DNA of 64,000 bases from Coniochaeta sp. PMI_546 (lineage: Eukaryota > Ascomycota > Sordariomycetes > Coniochaetales > Coniochaetaceae), in contig MU271148.1 in NCBI GenBank assembly GCA_021432605.1, positions 1,743,362 through 1,807,361 on the forward strand. Reading direction: 5' to 3'. Position numbers and translations under genes: made by a program. Shown here one piece after another: positions 31,973 through 45,298 of the stretch. A model generated the notes under the pieces. That model had not been told where the DNA came from. It worked only from the letters and a program-made list of their open reading frames with translations, and searched no databases. The stretch's first letter is position 1; each line of letters opens with the position of its first letter.

Positions 31973-34447
31973 TTTCGCATCCAGTCGCGGCAGCAAAGGG
32001 AGAGAATTCGAGATGGTTGAATAGCAGGAAGTCGAAGTACAACTGGGCGCGGTAAATCGAAGGTTTGACGTGAGGGCGACGTGAGTTTGTTAGTTAATGC
32101 ACTGATCTTGAATTTGAAGGTTGAAGATGGGGAAGTTTGGGCCAAACTCAAAGACGACTGCTGGCGCAGTGGTGGTGACCTGCCGCCTTCACTAGCAGCT
32201 GTTTTAGGCGAGCGACTAAAAACCAGCAGAAGGGAGGCTGCCGGGCTGCCACAGGGCCTCGAACCGTACGAAAGGTACCAGGGTACTTGAGATTTGTGCC
32301 GAGACCCACTGCTAGTGTGGAACCTCTCGAGGTACCTCCTTTGTCGATCATGGAATCCATTCACAACCAACGAACTCTCTCCGCTGCTGGTTCTATGTTC
32401 ACCGTCCACACACAATGGCGATGAATGGGGGTTTCATCACCCTCGTCCAACCTTCTACGACCCCCGTCATGCCCGATTCGCTCACCCTCTGTTCACCTCT
32501 CCAGGTTGATGTTTGTTCCTGGTTGCCTACTGGTATCTCATTTCGACTTCGCCCCAACGATCCTGCATAGCTCAAATCATCAGTGCAGTTCACCGTGACG
32601 AGGCGAATGCAGCCGAACTGGGCTATAACTTCAGAAGGGAGATTAAAATGCCAAGTTCTCTTCTGCCCGTATGTCACCGCCTGCAGATCCTCTGAGAGCT
32701 TATGGATCTGCTCAATGACCCCGTCAGCCGAGGTGCCTCGATGCATGGACGCCTACGATGTACATCCGTACCGTCCAGGTACCTCTCTACGGTAACCCTA
32801 TTTCGGGGAAGCTTGAATTGGAAACGTTCCCCAGCGATCCAAAGCGGCACCATCTTTGACACATCCCGTCATCGTCCCAACGTTCTTCCGAATGCCTCTC
32901 GGACAGGTCACACAGTAAATCGCTGATGCATTTAAAGTTAAAACGATGATAAGGCCCCTGGCCTGGCCTGCCCTCGTTGGAAATCAGTTTTGATCCGCCG
33001 ATGTTTGATCCGGGTCACAAATTGTCTGGCGCTGGCGACGTGGTCGCCTTCAATGGTTCGGGGCAAAACCCGCAGCTTGTGGCTGGAAGACAGCCAGGGT
33101 CATGGACCCGTGTCTCTGCAAGACGACTGCAAGGGTGGCCGGCTCTGGGGTCCTGAGGATCAAGATTGACTGGCTGATACTTCATTAAAAAATAGCCCGA
33201 TGGGTCTTGAACCTGTTTCATGGGTACAAAGTACTTCCCACTCCGGCACTACTGCATATAACGGACTGTATCCTAGACATCACAAGACGCTGCGAGGGCC
33301 CAGCCAGATCCACCCTGTGCACGACAGACATTCAACCCACATCATCACGGACCATCGTGCGGAATGCTGTGGGCGGCGTTACCGTGACTTAAACGGATGT
33401 CGAAAACTCGTAAAATGTGGGAAAATGTCCCCAAGCATTGGCAGCAACACCGTTGGCGCCGTGGTGAATAGAAGAATTTGCTGATACGAGTTGCATTCAC
33501 TGCTGAGCCCGACCTGTCTTTATTTTGAGTTCATCTTGGTACATCTGAGAGGAGGAAGCAGCATGCCTGAGCAGACCCTCAACCCTGGATAAATTGCTCC
33601 TTGTACCGAAAGAAGCGAAAAAAGGGACAAGTCGACGCCGGGCACATCGGCAAGGCCCTGTTCCCCGGATATTCACGAATTCGAGAGTTGCCAAGGGTCG
33701 GGCACCTTACACTATGTGTACAACTGTCGAACTCCAGCTACGTACCTTATTGTGGTAGGGAGTCCAAGGTACCTTACCTTGCCTTAAGGAAGTTTCGGAA
33801 GATCCAACGTGGAGCGGGTGACGTTTTGTCTTTCCACATGGCTGAAAATACCTAAGGTACCTTACCTTACTCAAGATGGGACAACAACTAAATCCGAACT
33901 CGTCAGAAGATGTGTTGTGACGATGCCGAACTGAGTGCTCTTCCCGCCAAACAACTGAGTCACGCAACGTAACAAAGAAAGGCCCCGCGCCTCACCGTCT
34001 CTCTTGTTGACGATGATGAGGTATCGAGTCGTGGCCAACAAATGTCGATGGGAACGCTGTCATTGGCCCCAGCTTCAGAGTTTCACTTCGCTTCCCTGCC
34101 AGTGGAGTGGTCCCTCGCTCGCTGACGAGATGCGGGCCGTGCTCCACAAATGTGAACCTTGCGCCCAGCCGGGAATGGCAAGCACGACTGGCACGCCAAC
34201 TGTGGTAATGCGCAGTAGCACGCCAGGGGCCAGCCGATCAGCTTCGAGCCTCAGGCAGGAGGCCAAGATTTCGCACTTACCTTATCTGGACGAGCACGGG
34301 ACCAGGACTGGATAAACTCCGGAAGAGCCTTGATAGAGCGATAAGGTAAAGGCTGGGCTTCGTGTCAGTTATCGCAGCGCGATGATCTGTCGTTGAATAA
34401 GGAGCTGGAGCCTCAGAGCGTGCTCACGGAAAGAAACGCTGCCCATC
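31973..34447. other. Divergent intergenic region rich in GGTACC palindromes
   Basis: 2.5 kb between the TBL1-like gene and the TMEM115-like gene. It contains AAGGTACCTT exactly at 33766-33775 and 33854-33863, each followed by ACCTTAC, plus related GGTACC sites near 32275, 32330 and 32778. No gene was recognised. Confidence 0.6.
33766..33863. repeat. Paired AAGGTACCTTACCTT elements
   Basis: Two identical copies of a 15-base element, AAGGTACCTT (itself palindromic) plus ACCTT, begin at 33766 and 33854. The same core recurs at 59701, 59451, 58609, 61192 and 40377. Confidence 0.6.
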
Positions 34448-35625
34448 ATGCCTCCTCGAATAAATCTACCGCCGGTGACGCGCATTCTGCTCATCGTGCT
34501 TACACTCCAATCAATATTAAGCGCAGCAATCCGCTATCGCCAATGGTCTGCCGACTCGGAGATCGTCATTCCCTACCTGAACCTTATCCCTCAGCTCTCT
34601 CTCATCTATCCTTGGACGTTCTTCACAACGACCTTGGTTGAAAGCAATGTCTTCACATATGGTATCGCCGGCTCCACGATATACTACGGCGGCCGGTATC
34701 TTGAGCGAGCGTGGTCATCTAGAGAACTCGGCAAGTTCCTACTTGTCGTCTCTCTCGTGCCGAATGCCCTCTGCTTCGCGACATTGATACTATTCTTCTC
34801 GTTCACCAGGAATGAGCACTGGACGTGCGTATTTATTCTTCGCACCCTACCACTCTGATCACCTGCTAACATAACCCTCGACCTAGTCTAACAACCATAG
34901 CCGGCACGATCCCCCTCCAGATCTCCTTCCTCGTCGCCTTTAGCCAGCTTGTGCCAGCACACACGGTGACTCTCTTCCGCGGCATCCTCTCCCTCCGCGT
35001 CCCCCGCTTCCCGCTCCTCTACATCGGCCTCGTCACCCTCCTCTCCCTCACGCCCATCCTAACAGTCGCCTCCCTCTTGCTCGCCATCTACGGCTTCCTG
35101 ACGAGCTGGACCTACCTCCGCTTCTTCAAGACCGTCTTCCCGGACCTCGACTCCTCCAACCAGCCCGCCTCGCTGCGCGGCGACTCGTCCGACACTTTCG
35201 CCTTCCACGAGTTCTTCCCCGCCCCGGTAAAACCCTTTGTCGCAGCCTTCGGGTCGGCGGTGTTCGACGCCCTGGTGGCGGTGCGCATCTGCACGCCCTT
35301 CGCGGCGGACGGCTACCACCCGCAGCACCAGCAACACCGCGGCGTGCCGGGCGGCGCGAGGGCCGAGGCGGAGAGGAGGAGAGCGTTGGCGCTCAAGGCC
35401 CTGGATCAGAGGTTGCAGGCTGCGACGACGCATTCTGGTTTGAGGGGGCAGGCCAGCTCGACGCCGCCGGCGGCTGCGAGTCAGCCGGCCCCAGCGGCGA
35501 CGGGGCCGACGGTGCAGACGCAGCCTGCGCCCGTCACCCAGACGGCTATGACGAGTCAGCCGGGGCAGATGCTGGGGGAGACGAGCTATAACCCCGATCA
35601 TGAGCATGACAAGGCTGGTGCGTGA
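34448..35625 (+). CDS. TMEM115/rhomboid-like integral membrane protein (DUF1751)
   Basis: Two exons, 34448-34824 and 34887-35625 (donor GTGCGT, acceptor CCTAG), giving 371 aa. The protein belongs by recognition to the TMEM115 (PL6) group of rhomboid-fold, probably non-proteolytic membrane proteins; the human protein is a Golgi component involved in retrograde traffic. At least five hydrophobic segments are visible between residues 10 and 225 (for example ILLIVLTLQSILSAA, FLLVVSLVPNALCFATLILFF and LYIGLVTLLSLTPILTVASLLL). The motif YPWTFFTTTLVE and the glycine-rich YGGRYLERAW segment are typical. The C-terminal 110 residues are soluble, Ala/Gln/Pro-rich and disordered. No catalytic rhomboid GxSG motif was seen. 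The ATG at 34448 is the first in frame. Confidence 0.85.
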
Positions 35626-36706
35626 GATGTTTGTGGTTTTTGGCTCCTTTAGTGGCTTGGGAAGGAGATGAGCGTGGGTTCTTTGGTGCGGAGCTTATAC
35701 GGCTCGATCTCCTTGAAGCGGTGCAGCTGAATTCGCTGTCTTGGTTGCTGTCATGGAGTCGGTGTCTACCTAGAGTTTGGGGTGTTTATGTCCGATCAAC
35801 CGGATGTGACGTGACTGAATTAGCGTCCGCGTCTTGTGCGGGATGGGAAGGGCTGTTTTGGGTTTCACTCGAGGCAGGAATATTTGTCTTGCGTACTGTT
35901 ATGTGTACTTCGATAAAGGTCATTGTAATGGAGCAAACCTTGATGTCAACCAATCTTCCTGGAAGCACAATGTGTGGATGATGTGGTTTATGGTGGTTCA
36001 GCCTCCTGATAACACGCCTACTAGACGTGGATGGCTTGCCGGGCGTAGTGAGCAGGGAGTAGACTGCTCTGGGCATGACATACTTGGTATCTCGGCTGAG
36101 TATCAGACTACATGTGTCTTCACGTCATGCCTAAGCTGGCGTCGTGAGTCTTTGCAAGCTATATCAAGCTGATCATGTCTTAATCTAGCGATTCAAAGCG
36201 TACCGCGGGCCATCGTGTACCCATCGCTGTGTTTCTCACAAGCTGGTTTCAGTATATGGGGATGGCATGTCAATGCTGTCGGCTGGTCCTTCAGCCTCCC
36301 CAAGTACCACGTCAACCCCTTCCGAGCGATCTTTTCGATCTGGCTACTAGTTTTTGAGCAGTTCAGAGCTCTCCCATCCTAACTGTGCATGCAAAGTAAC
36401 ACGTCAATCGCATGGGGGGTACGACGCCTCTCGACAATTGACTGAATCACCATCAGCTTCGTATCCTATCGTCTCCACGAGAATATCAGTACGGGCATAA
36501 CTGATTCCTCCCCCGGTGGATCTGCTTAAATGTCCAGTGTGCCAGTTCTCATCCAAGTACGTGGGGATGCGACGAGTCAGTCGCATCGCCGTATAGCTCC
36601 CCTTCTCACCGCTCCGGCCCTAGCCCTCACGCTCGAGTCAGTCCTCCAACATAGCCTTCGTTAACGACAAACAGCAACATCAAATCGGAGCCACATTCGA
36701 ATCTCA
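35626..36706. other. Intergenic region between TMEM115-like gene and tRNA
   Basis: 1.1 kb with only short, unrecognised ORFs. Confidence 0.5.
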
Positions 36707-36777
36707 TCGGGTATGGTGTAGCGGTAACATCGATGACTCTCACTCATCAGCCCGGGGTTCGACTCCCCGTATCCGAG
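36707..36777 (+). tRNA. tRNA-Glu(CTC)
   Basis: A cloverleaf can be drawn by hand. The acceptor stem TCGGGTA/TATCCGA has one G-U pair, and the anticodon stem GATGA/TCATC encloses the loop CTCTCAC with anticodon CTC. The T arm is CGGGG-TTCGACT-CCCCG, and the B box GGTTCGACTCC is intact. The discriminator is G at 36777; CCA is not encoded, as expected in a eukaryote. There is no intron. It is the only tRNA found in the window. Confidence 0.95.
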
Positions 36778-36813
36778 ACGTTAGAACTCTACCCTTCAGA
36801 GGGTGAATTTCTC

Positions 36814-36849
36814 TTTTGGCTTTATTGTTATTAGTTTTTTTTTTTTTTT
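36814..36849 (+). terminator. Pol III terminator T-runs downstream of the tRNA
   Basis: A TTTT at 36814-36817 lies 37 nt past the tRNA and could end transcription. A much longer run of 15 T follows at 36835-36849. Confidence 0.6.
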
Positions 36850-39800
36850 GGCCCCCTTGCTTATATAGCAAGCTGCAGGTGACAGGCAGTTGTGCACAAG
36901 CGATCCGTTAGTGGATGCAGCTAATCAGACTCTATGACGGCTATAATATGGTTATGTCGTAGAACATAATACCATGATCGCGGCTCTTAGTGTTCGCTTA
37001 ACAGCGGCCATTTCAAGCGTTCGCATCGATGTGCCAGACAGTACGAGCAGCCAGCTGGAGCCTTCTGCCCGAGTCTCAAGCACAGGCGGTTGACGTGGTG
37101 TCAGTGTGGCTTGCTTTGGGCTTCCTGCAAGGAGTTGCTGCGACCATATTCGGCACGGCGTGAAAATGGTCCGGCGGAAGAGGCTTCAGAGAGTGTTTGA
37201 AAGAGGGCACTCGGCCTGCATGTTGGGAAACAGCATGGAGGTAGAACAAACGTAACCGCCTTGTGTAGCCCGAGCACGACTTGGTTGCTTCACTGTAAGA
37301 CGAGATGTCGGGCGTAACGATCAAGCGTGACAGCACTATTGCCGAATATCTGGGAACTCCATCGATGCACCGCAGCTTGCAACCGTCGCAGGCATGCAGC
37401 ACCGGTAGCGTGCGGTGATACGGTGGGGGTGGATGCTGAGTGCGGTTTGCACCACTTACCTGGACCTGGGCGGTTTGAGGCGATCTATCTGTGCTGGCAA
37501 GACTGTCCTGTAGGAAGACACTCCGTTCTGAGGTCGAGACTACCTTGGTTGGTGCTCTATATTTGTACCAGTAGCTTGCACTTGCGACCCCTGGGAGATG
37601 TTTCGACGACCAACCACTCTTTCATGCACCTGCGAAGCGTGATGTACGTGCGTTATGGAAGACGGATGGTCGGTTATGTGATTCGATCTGCACGACGCCG
37701 CAAATCTTGGGCCCATGTACGACACCTTTCACTCCCACCGGGCCTGGCAGGGGAGCGGGGAAGGCATGGAAGGTTCTGAGCTCTTAATGTGGTTATGCTG
37801 CTGGGATGCATTACATTGGAGAGCTGATGATCGTCTGCCGTTGGATCCAGGCGAAGAGAGTAGCAGAGCACTGTCTTGTTGTTTGATGTTCGTCGATCAG
37901 CAGTGGTGCGAATATGACCAACCCCCGCCAGGCTACCGTGCCGTGATGCTGCGGGATGGATGCTGGAGCTGCGGTCGGTTCATGCAATCACCTGGTTCCG
38001 ACGAGTGGAGTTTTGCTGGCTCGGGCTCACTTGACTTCCCTCTTCAGGGATGGAACAAGCCTTTGCTGGGGCGCTGGGCGTATCTGGGCGGTGATAGCCT
38101 GCCAGGGGGTTATCTCGCCGGCGCCGCTGAATCAAGTCCACACATGGGAAGTCCTAACGCTGGGACCCGAAGGTATGAGCGCATATATTTTGTCGGAAAA
38201 GCAAACCTGCCCTGTGCTTATAAAAGTAGCAATAACGAACGATGCAGCTGGGGACGGGTCGCACGGTTTTGATATATCTTGCGAGAGAAGAGTCGTAGAT
38301 CACCCCCATTTCAACATATCATATAGCTAATGGTAGAATATCCGTACATTCATACTAAGATGGGCAACTCATGTCTGCCTCAGCCATGATGACGGAGGCT
38401 TTGGGCCTTGATCTGTTTTGTTTCCCTTTTGGCCATCTTCGATCTTCAGACCTGAATCCCAATCCTGGTGGTCGCCTTTTTGGGGGCGGTATCACGAACG
38501 AACAACAGACGCGTGTCCAACCAATTTCTGAAAATTGGGAGACGCCAATCCATTAACGGAAGTATATTCTAGGCCGGGGCGCTGCATACCCCCCTTCTCT
38601 GCAAGGTATTGTCACACGCAGGACGCACCACGCAGCTTGGACCAGGCCGGGTCTGGGCTGAGCGTTCCGGACAGATCCCACGGTCCGTAGTGGTGGCGTG
38701 CTAGCCTGTTTGGTGGCATCCGACCGACATTCCAACTCGGGCGAATAGGACTGCTGTACGTATGATGCAGCACGCCAGTGGCTTGCATATGCGTGAGATT
38801 GATGAGCTCAGTACCGCAGTACGGAGTTACTTCGTCAGCGTAACAATTTGCATCGCGGCTCGTTCATCAATGCTGGTCCTGCCTGTTTAATAAGAGATCC
38901 CCAAGTGCCAGAGTGAGGGTGTGCTGACTCGGGAATAATATGCCAGTTGCTATTGAGGCGCGATATCATCCATATGGGAGAGAGGTGATATGACCTTGAT
39001 AAGGCAGTTCCTGGCAGCCGAGCCGCTTCGCCTGCGGCTTCCTTGACTTCCTGCAGGATTAATATCCGCTCGCTCAGTCAAAATAGGCTGGATATGGAAG
39101 TCATAGTGGTGGAATTGGGACGAAGCGCGCCTGGTGGTAACGACAGAAGCCGTAGAACATTTGAGGAAAAGATTCGTGGTCAGGATCGAAACACAGTTGA
39201 TTTTGGCATTGGCATTGCAATTTCGGACACTTTCTTTCTCACCTTGTTGATGATACATACGTCTACACTGTCATACCAAAAGTACGCATGATTTGCTGCA
39301 CTTGTATTATGATATTGTATCATGATGGAACTTACAAACCTGATCTTTGAAATATCCAAGTCTTAGCCCTCCAGGTTTGGCAGTGTTGAAGTCTCGACCT
39401 CTGGTGTGCACCACCCCGTTCCTCACGGACTGGCTTACCTTACCTCTAGTGTAGGTAGAAAACAGACCCCAGACAGTTACCGCTGTTTAGCACAGTTCGG
39501 CAGCAGCAGCTAAATTTACGAACTAGAACCACGTGCCGAGTTCCAAAAGCGTGCTAGTGCTCCATTGCGGCTGGCGGGGAAGCTGCGATGTGTAGTGTAC
39601 AGTACCATAGTAGTGTAAAGAACGGAGAAACTGCTGGCCCTGCCACTTCTTTTTGGCCGAAAACATCCAATGCCGCTACGGCGGTAGCGAGTGAAGCTTT
39701 CATGTGGTCATCATCCATTCTGATCTTGCGAAACTTGTGCATGAGATGGCTTCCAGGTTGTATGTCCCTCGGTTCATTCATGGTTGCACCTCCATCCCTA

Positions 39801-41330
39801 CTTCGGCTTTGCAGTGCGGCGAATCGTCTCATTGCCCATTACAAGGCACTTTTGGACAGTTGAGTGAGGAGCTGGACGTTTAGAACCTTATGTCAGGTGC
39901 AGAGCAGATACTCGGCAAGGACGGTGAAAACAGACTCTCGAGGACAACACTAAGGTTTTAGTCTAGGGGAGCCTTTCGTTGCAAAAGGGATGCACAGCCG
40001 GCCCGAGTCTCGTTCTTCATCTGTCATAGTCATCGACCACAATTTATCGTGCACACGACGGATCACTTTCCCTTCCAACCTTGGGCTTGGCATCCCTGCT
40101 AAACTAAAAGCGCCGCCTACCACCTTGGAGGCGAGAGGGCGGCTCGGGGGGCTGATGAGACAACTGATACCCCAAAGAGTTGGGGTTTGCGACATGGTTG
40201 TACGAAATCCTAGTGTAAGTGTACTACAGGTACCGGTCACTTTGTTCGAAACTGGGAGATTCCGGGCTTGCGAGGTAGCCTCATTTGGATTACTGAGGAG
40301 CCGAAATATTTCCGCATTGAAACAAACTTTGGAATGATGGATCCTTTCCATCGTGCGGTTCTGGTGGTGTGGTACAAGGTACCTCTTCATCCTTTTATTA
40401 GCGGGTTGTGATGACGGGGTTCACTGATTCACTGGAAGAACGAGGCACGTCGCCAAGACATTGTCAAGGTGCACCCCTACCTGTCCCACCCGTCCATTCA
40501 GCAGCTCATCTTCGATTTCTCGCTGACGCCAGGGTGTGCGGGGTGGTTGCTGAGGGGGGGGGTGGTGGCACAGTTGCCACACAGACCCGCAGGCTGCGCT
40601 AAAAGGGAAGATGGCTTCCCGCTCGCTTCGGACACGCTGGGAGTGCGATTCTGATGGGTGTGTGCCTGGGTGGGGCAGGGTGGAGATGGCTGCATGTCAC
40701 TGCAGGCGGACCCCTGCTCGGACCCAATTGTGAGTGGAGCCGTCTCATTTCACCGAAAGGGCGGGAGTGAGTATAGTGGGAACAGAATGGGAGCGTCCCA
40801 CTTTATGTCCCGTTTCCATTCCCTGCGAACTACCCTAACCCACGGGGAAGGAACGACCGTCAGTAGCACCCTTCTCCATCTCCTCAGGAAATCCTCGCCC
40901 CGGCCTCCTTCCCTTCTTTTCTCCTTTCCCAAGCTCGGCTCGGCACGACAACGCCCATGCTGAATCTCAACACATATTGACTCTACACTTCAACACCAGA
41001 TCTTCCTTTCGCAAATTTCTACCTCTTAGCCCTTGCGACTCGTACTTTCGGTCGTCACATTTGGAGTTTCTGCTCGTGTGGTATCTTTAACGCGCAAAAA
41101 GGCGAGTGGCTGAGGCGGCTTGCCATTGACGCCAGATCACCCAACGAGTCCTCGGCTCCATTCTCCACAACAGTCAATAGCACCATACCGGCGACCTTTC
41201 ACTCGTCCACTGGAATACTAATCCGGACGTAAAGATCTCGTCGTCCCGGAATTCTGCATTTCGACAAGTCCTTGTGTCACCGTCGTTCGCCCTGGATCCA
41301 TATCGGCGCCAAGAGGAGAGGAGGGAAGTG
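36850..41330. other. 4.5-kb region without a recognised gene
   Basis: No credible protein family appears in any frame. The longest ORF (37715-38272) looks like random translation. The last 600 bases, rich in pyrimidines and CCTTC runs, are probably the SSN6 promoter and long 5' leader. One GGTACC-type palindrome lies at 40377. Confidence 0.5.
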
Positions 41331-44300
41331 ATGGCTCCCAACCATCACCCCTCCCCTCCGATGGCCATGCAGCTGCATAGAGGCCCTCCGGGACCGCCTC
41401 CTCCACCAGAGCCGCAGTCTGGCCCTTATTTGCCGTCGCAGCAACTTGCTGGGCTGAACGAGGAGGTTTGGTTGCGACTAGGTACGCTTCGCCATAATTC
41501 CGATATGGGCGGCGTGTCCTTTGCTGACAGGAAACACAGGGAGCCTTGCTGAGGTTATGGGCAACCTGCCAGAGGCAATGCAGTCGTATGAACATGCTCT
41601 TCGTCATAACCCGCAGTCCATCCGGGCCATGAATGCCATCAGCTTGGTGCTTAGGACCCGCGAGGACTTCCCAAAAGCAGCCGAGTACTTGCATCAGATC
41701 CTCAAGATTGATCCGAACAATGGCGAGGCTTGGGGTAGCTTGGGTAGGCTTATCATTTGTCAACACAGCCTCGCCCGTGCTTCGAGCTAATGTTCAAATC
41801 TAGGCCACTGTTATCTTATGATGGATGACTTGCAGCAAGCCTACTCGGCTTATCAAAGCGCTCTTATAAATCTCCAGAACCCCAAGGTCAGTGAATGCGA
41901 GCCGTCGCAACTGACAGTTTCTTCTAACTAACGCTCTACGTAGGAGCCTCGTCTTTGGTACGGCATCGGCATCTTGTACGACCGCTATGGGTCTCTTGAG
42001 CATGCTGAGGAGGCATTCTCCCAAGTCATGCAAATGCAGCCCGACTTCGACAAGGCGCACGAGATCTATTTCCGACTGGGAATCATATACAAGCAGCAGC
42101 AGAAGTTTGGTCAGAGTCTTGAGGTACGTCACATTCTTCACCAACTCGTTCGGACCATGTGCTAACTGTCCTGCAGTGCTTCAAATACATTGTCAATTCC
42201 CCACCAGCCCCCCTAACCGAAGAAGACATTTGGTTCCAGATCGGTCATGTGCACGAACAGCAGAAAGACGTATGTCGCTCTCCCCCGTCTCTCAACAGGC
42301 AAGTACTAACAAGCCTCCAGTATGACAGCGCGAAGGCGGCTTATAACCGTGTTCTCGAACGTGATCCGAACCATGCGAAGGTTCTCCAGCAGCTGGGGTG
42401 GCTCCACCATCAGCAGAGTAGCAGCTTTAGCAGTCAAGAGCGAGCTATCGAGTATCTCGAGAAATCTGTCGCAGCAGGTGAGCAAGATCGATCGATCATA
42501 ACATTGCATGCCCTTGAATCTCTAACATCTGGTAGATAATGGGGATGCGCAGAGCTGGTATCTCCTAGGGCGTTGCTACATGTCGCAACAGAAGTATCCC
42601 AAGGCCTACGAGGCGTACCAGCAGGCGGTCTACCGCGATGGTCGTAACCCGACGTTCTGGTGCTCCATAGGAGTGTTGTATTATCAGATCAATCAATATC
42701 GCGACGCACTGGATGCTTACTCCCGTGCAATCCGCCTCAACCCATTCATCTCCGAGGTTTGGTATGACCTAGGCACTCTGGTATGTTGGCTTGCTTTGCT
42801 GGTTGCTTTGGTCACACGATCAACTAACTTGCGTGATACAGTACGAGAGTTGCAACAATCAAATCAGTGATGCCTTGGATGCATATCAGCGTGCCGCTGA
42901 ACTCGACCCGAGCAACCCGCATATAAAGGCCCGGCTGCAGCTGCTCCGTAACGGCAGTGCCAACGGTCAGCCGCCGCAGGCACCCATGCCTACCGATGTG
43001 CACCCTCAGGCATATCAGAACCAAGGTGCTGTCGGACCTCCGGGTCCTCAGTGGGCTGGCTCTACTCCTCAACAGCCTCAGCCGCCAAATGGCCCTGCAC
43101 CAGGCCCGGTGCCGGGGCCCAATACCTGGGGAAGGATCTCTGACATAAATCCACCGCCGCAGCCGCCCAATCCTTACGCTGGGCCAGAACGGGATCCGTT
43201 CCGCGGGCAGCCCCCACCCATTGCGCGTCAGCCAAGCCCGCGGCCGCAGGAGCAGATGAGGCCGTTTGGACAGCCTAACAGACCTGAACCACTTCGTCGC
43301 GGACCTTCTCCGCCTCCTCCTCACTACGGCGGTCCTCAGATGCAGCAGCCGCAGCCGCCGCAAGGACCTCCCACTTCGCAGCCACGCGAACGTGTGCCTA
43401 ATCCAAATTACGGAGGGCCTACCCCATCTGCGGCTGCCCTGCCACAGGGACCTGGCGTCAATGGACCTCCTCCGCCCAACTCTATACTCTACCGCACTGG
43501 CAGCCCGAGGAACGACGTTCGCATGCATGAGAGCCGAATGCCCTCCCCAAAGTCTGCATACCCGCAACACCAGCCACACTATGCTCCTCACCATGAACAT
43601 CCCGGACACGGAGGCCCAGAACCCGGCATGCCTCACCCGCCTCAGCCGGGCATGCCTCCTGAGATGCACAGGGACCATGACCCTCGTCCTCCATCTGCAC
43701 CCCCAAAAAGAATGCGCGACTGGCCTGATGAGGAGCGAGAGCCGATCAAGAAGCAGGCCTCTGAGGACAGCCGTGCCCGCATGGATGACCATCGCCACCG
43801 GCGTCCATCTACGCCACCTCGCGACCCTTATCGGCGGTCCTCCTCCCCAGCAAGAAGATTCGAGGAGCAACGTCGCTTGGAAGAGCAGCGTCGCGTCGAT
43901 GAGCAAAGACGCATTGACGACATGCGTCGCGCTGAAGAGCAGCGCCACGTCAATGACGGCTACCACCCATCAGAAGCCGCGCATCACCCGCAGTCGCACC
44001 CAATGCAAGGGCATCTGCCTCCTATGCAACAAGGTCCTTCGCCGATGCAGCAGCAAGGGCCCCCACCGCCAATGCCGCCAGGACCGCCGATGCATCAAGG
44101 CCCGCCCCCGATGCAACAGCAGGGTCCGCCGCCAATCCAGCAGGGCCCTCCGCCGACACAGCAAGGCCCGTCGCAGATGCAGAATCTCATCCACGAAGGT
44201 CCTTCTCCTTCTGGCCCGCCACCAAAGGAGTACCAGTCAGAGGAGCGCTCGCGAATGGAGCACCCCCCCGCGCCGCACTCCCAGGCCTTGAATGAACCCG

Positions 44301-44485
44301 AGCGTGCTGCGAGGAAAATGGACGTGGACGAAGACTACGACGACAGCGGGGAGGAGGATAAGAAGGCCCCCATCGCGTCTGGCTCCGGATCAGCACCAAA
44401 CTCCGCATCGGGCGAGATGAAGACTGCAACACCGACCAGTGCGGGCATTAACGGTCTGATGAACGCCAAGGTCGAAGGAAACTAG
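41331..44485 (+). CDS. SSN6: General transcriptional corepressor Ssn6/Cyc8 (TPR protein)
   Basis: Eight exons: 41331-41481, 41540-41743, 41804-41886, 41944-42123, 42177-42269, 42321-42477, 42536-42780 and 42842-44485, giving 918 aa. Ssn6 partners Tup1 to repress many gene sets. About ten tandem TPR units fill residues 45-395, with TPR signatures such as AMNAISLVLRTREDFPKAAEYL, ALRHNPQSIRA, AYNRVLERDPNHAKVL and AYSRAIRLNPF. All exons are in phase and every intron is 50-65 bp. The tail of about 500 residues is Pro/Gln/His-rich, with repeated QQGPP units at 44028-44180 and an Arg/Glu-rich patch (EEQRRLEEQRRVDEQRR). It ends in an acidic DVDEDYDDSGEED segment. The ATG at 41331 (MAPNHHP) was preferred over an upstream in-frame start at 41274 by similarity to other fungal Ssn6 N-termini. 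Confidence 0.93.
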
Positions 44486-45298
44486 GTTCAATATAGTGTT
44501 CAAAGACGTCAATCGAGCGCTCACTTCTTTCCGGTGCCGAACTTGGTGCTATTTAATCCACTTGTCGGACCTTTACGAAGGGCGTCGCGGTCTGGGATGC
44601 GGGTTGTGGAGAGTTTTATAGATTCTCTTGTTTACGGTTTTCTACATCTGCTTATATCTCGATTACCAATGGACTTTCTCCAGTATACCATGTTGCTCAC
44701 GCAGCGTTTTGTGTCGTCCTTGTTTGCCTTGATTGCACCTACAAAGCGATAGGTCATGTTTCCTTGTCTGACACCAGCGCAGGAGGAAGGTTGGGATAAT
44801 CTCACCGGTTTCGTTGGGACATCTGATGATCCAGGGTTACTTATTGACTGGGATTACATTTCAACTGCGAATGCAGAATGATGGACGTGAATGGACCGTT
44901 GGATATAACGTACTTGGAATATACTGCTTTTACTATGCTTTGCTTGTAGTTCTACTCTTTGCTAGCTGCGCAGTAGTTCGATGAACGCATCGTTTTGTCT
45001 TTGTTTCGGAAACAGTACTGCAATTGCCCATCGCCTGGACTCACGGGTTTTGGTATATGCGGATGGTCATCTCAAGAATTTGATGAACATTAGAAGCGCT
45101 TTCAAGTCGTGGCACAATCAAAAGATCAGAGGGTGCTAATTGAAGTCACGCCTCATTGATGATAGCTGATATCGAAACCGTATACAAATGCTGCAGACGA
45201 GCCGCAAGGTCAGATTTACAAGATCTAAACGTTGATCGTCTTCGTATCGAGTAATATTACATATTCTACACATAAGCAAACGCTACACCTCCGAACAC
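44486..45298. other. Convergent 3' region between SSN6 and MRPL16
   Basis: About 810 bp holding two 3' UTRs; no gene recognised. Confidence 0.5.

Noticed and set aside
37715-38272. 185-aa plus-strand ORF in the gene-poor region
   Set aside because: Trp/Cys/Gly-rich translation without any recognisable motif, coding bias or neighbouring exons; not supported as a gene.
42824-43966. 380-aa minus-strand ORF and 341-aa plus-strand ORF (43266-44291)
   Set aside because: Both are shadows of the Pro/Gln/His-rich SSN6 tail; their Leu/Arg-rich translation has no family features.
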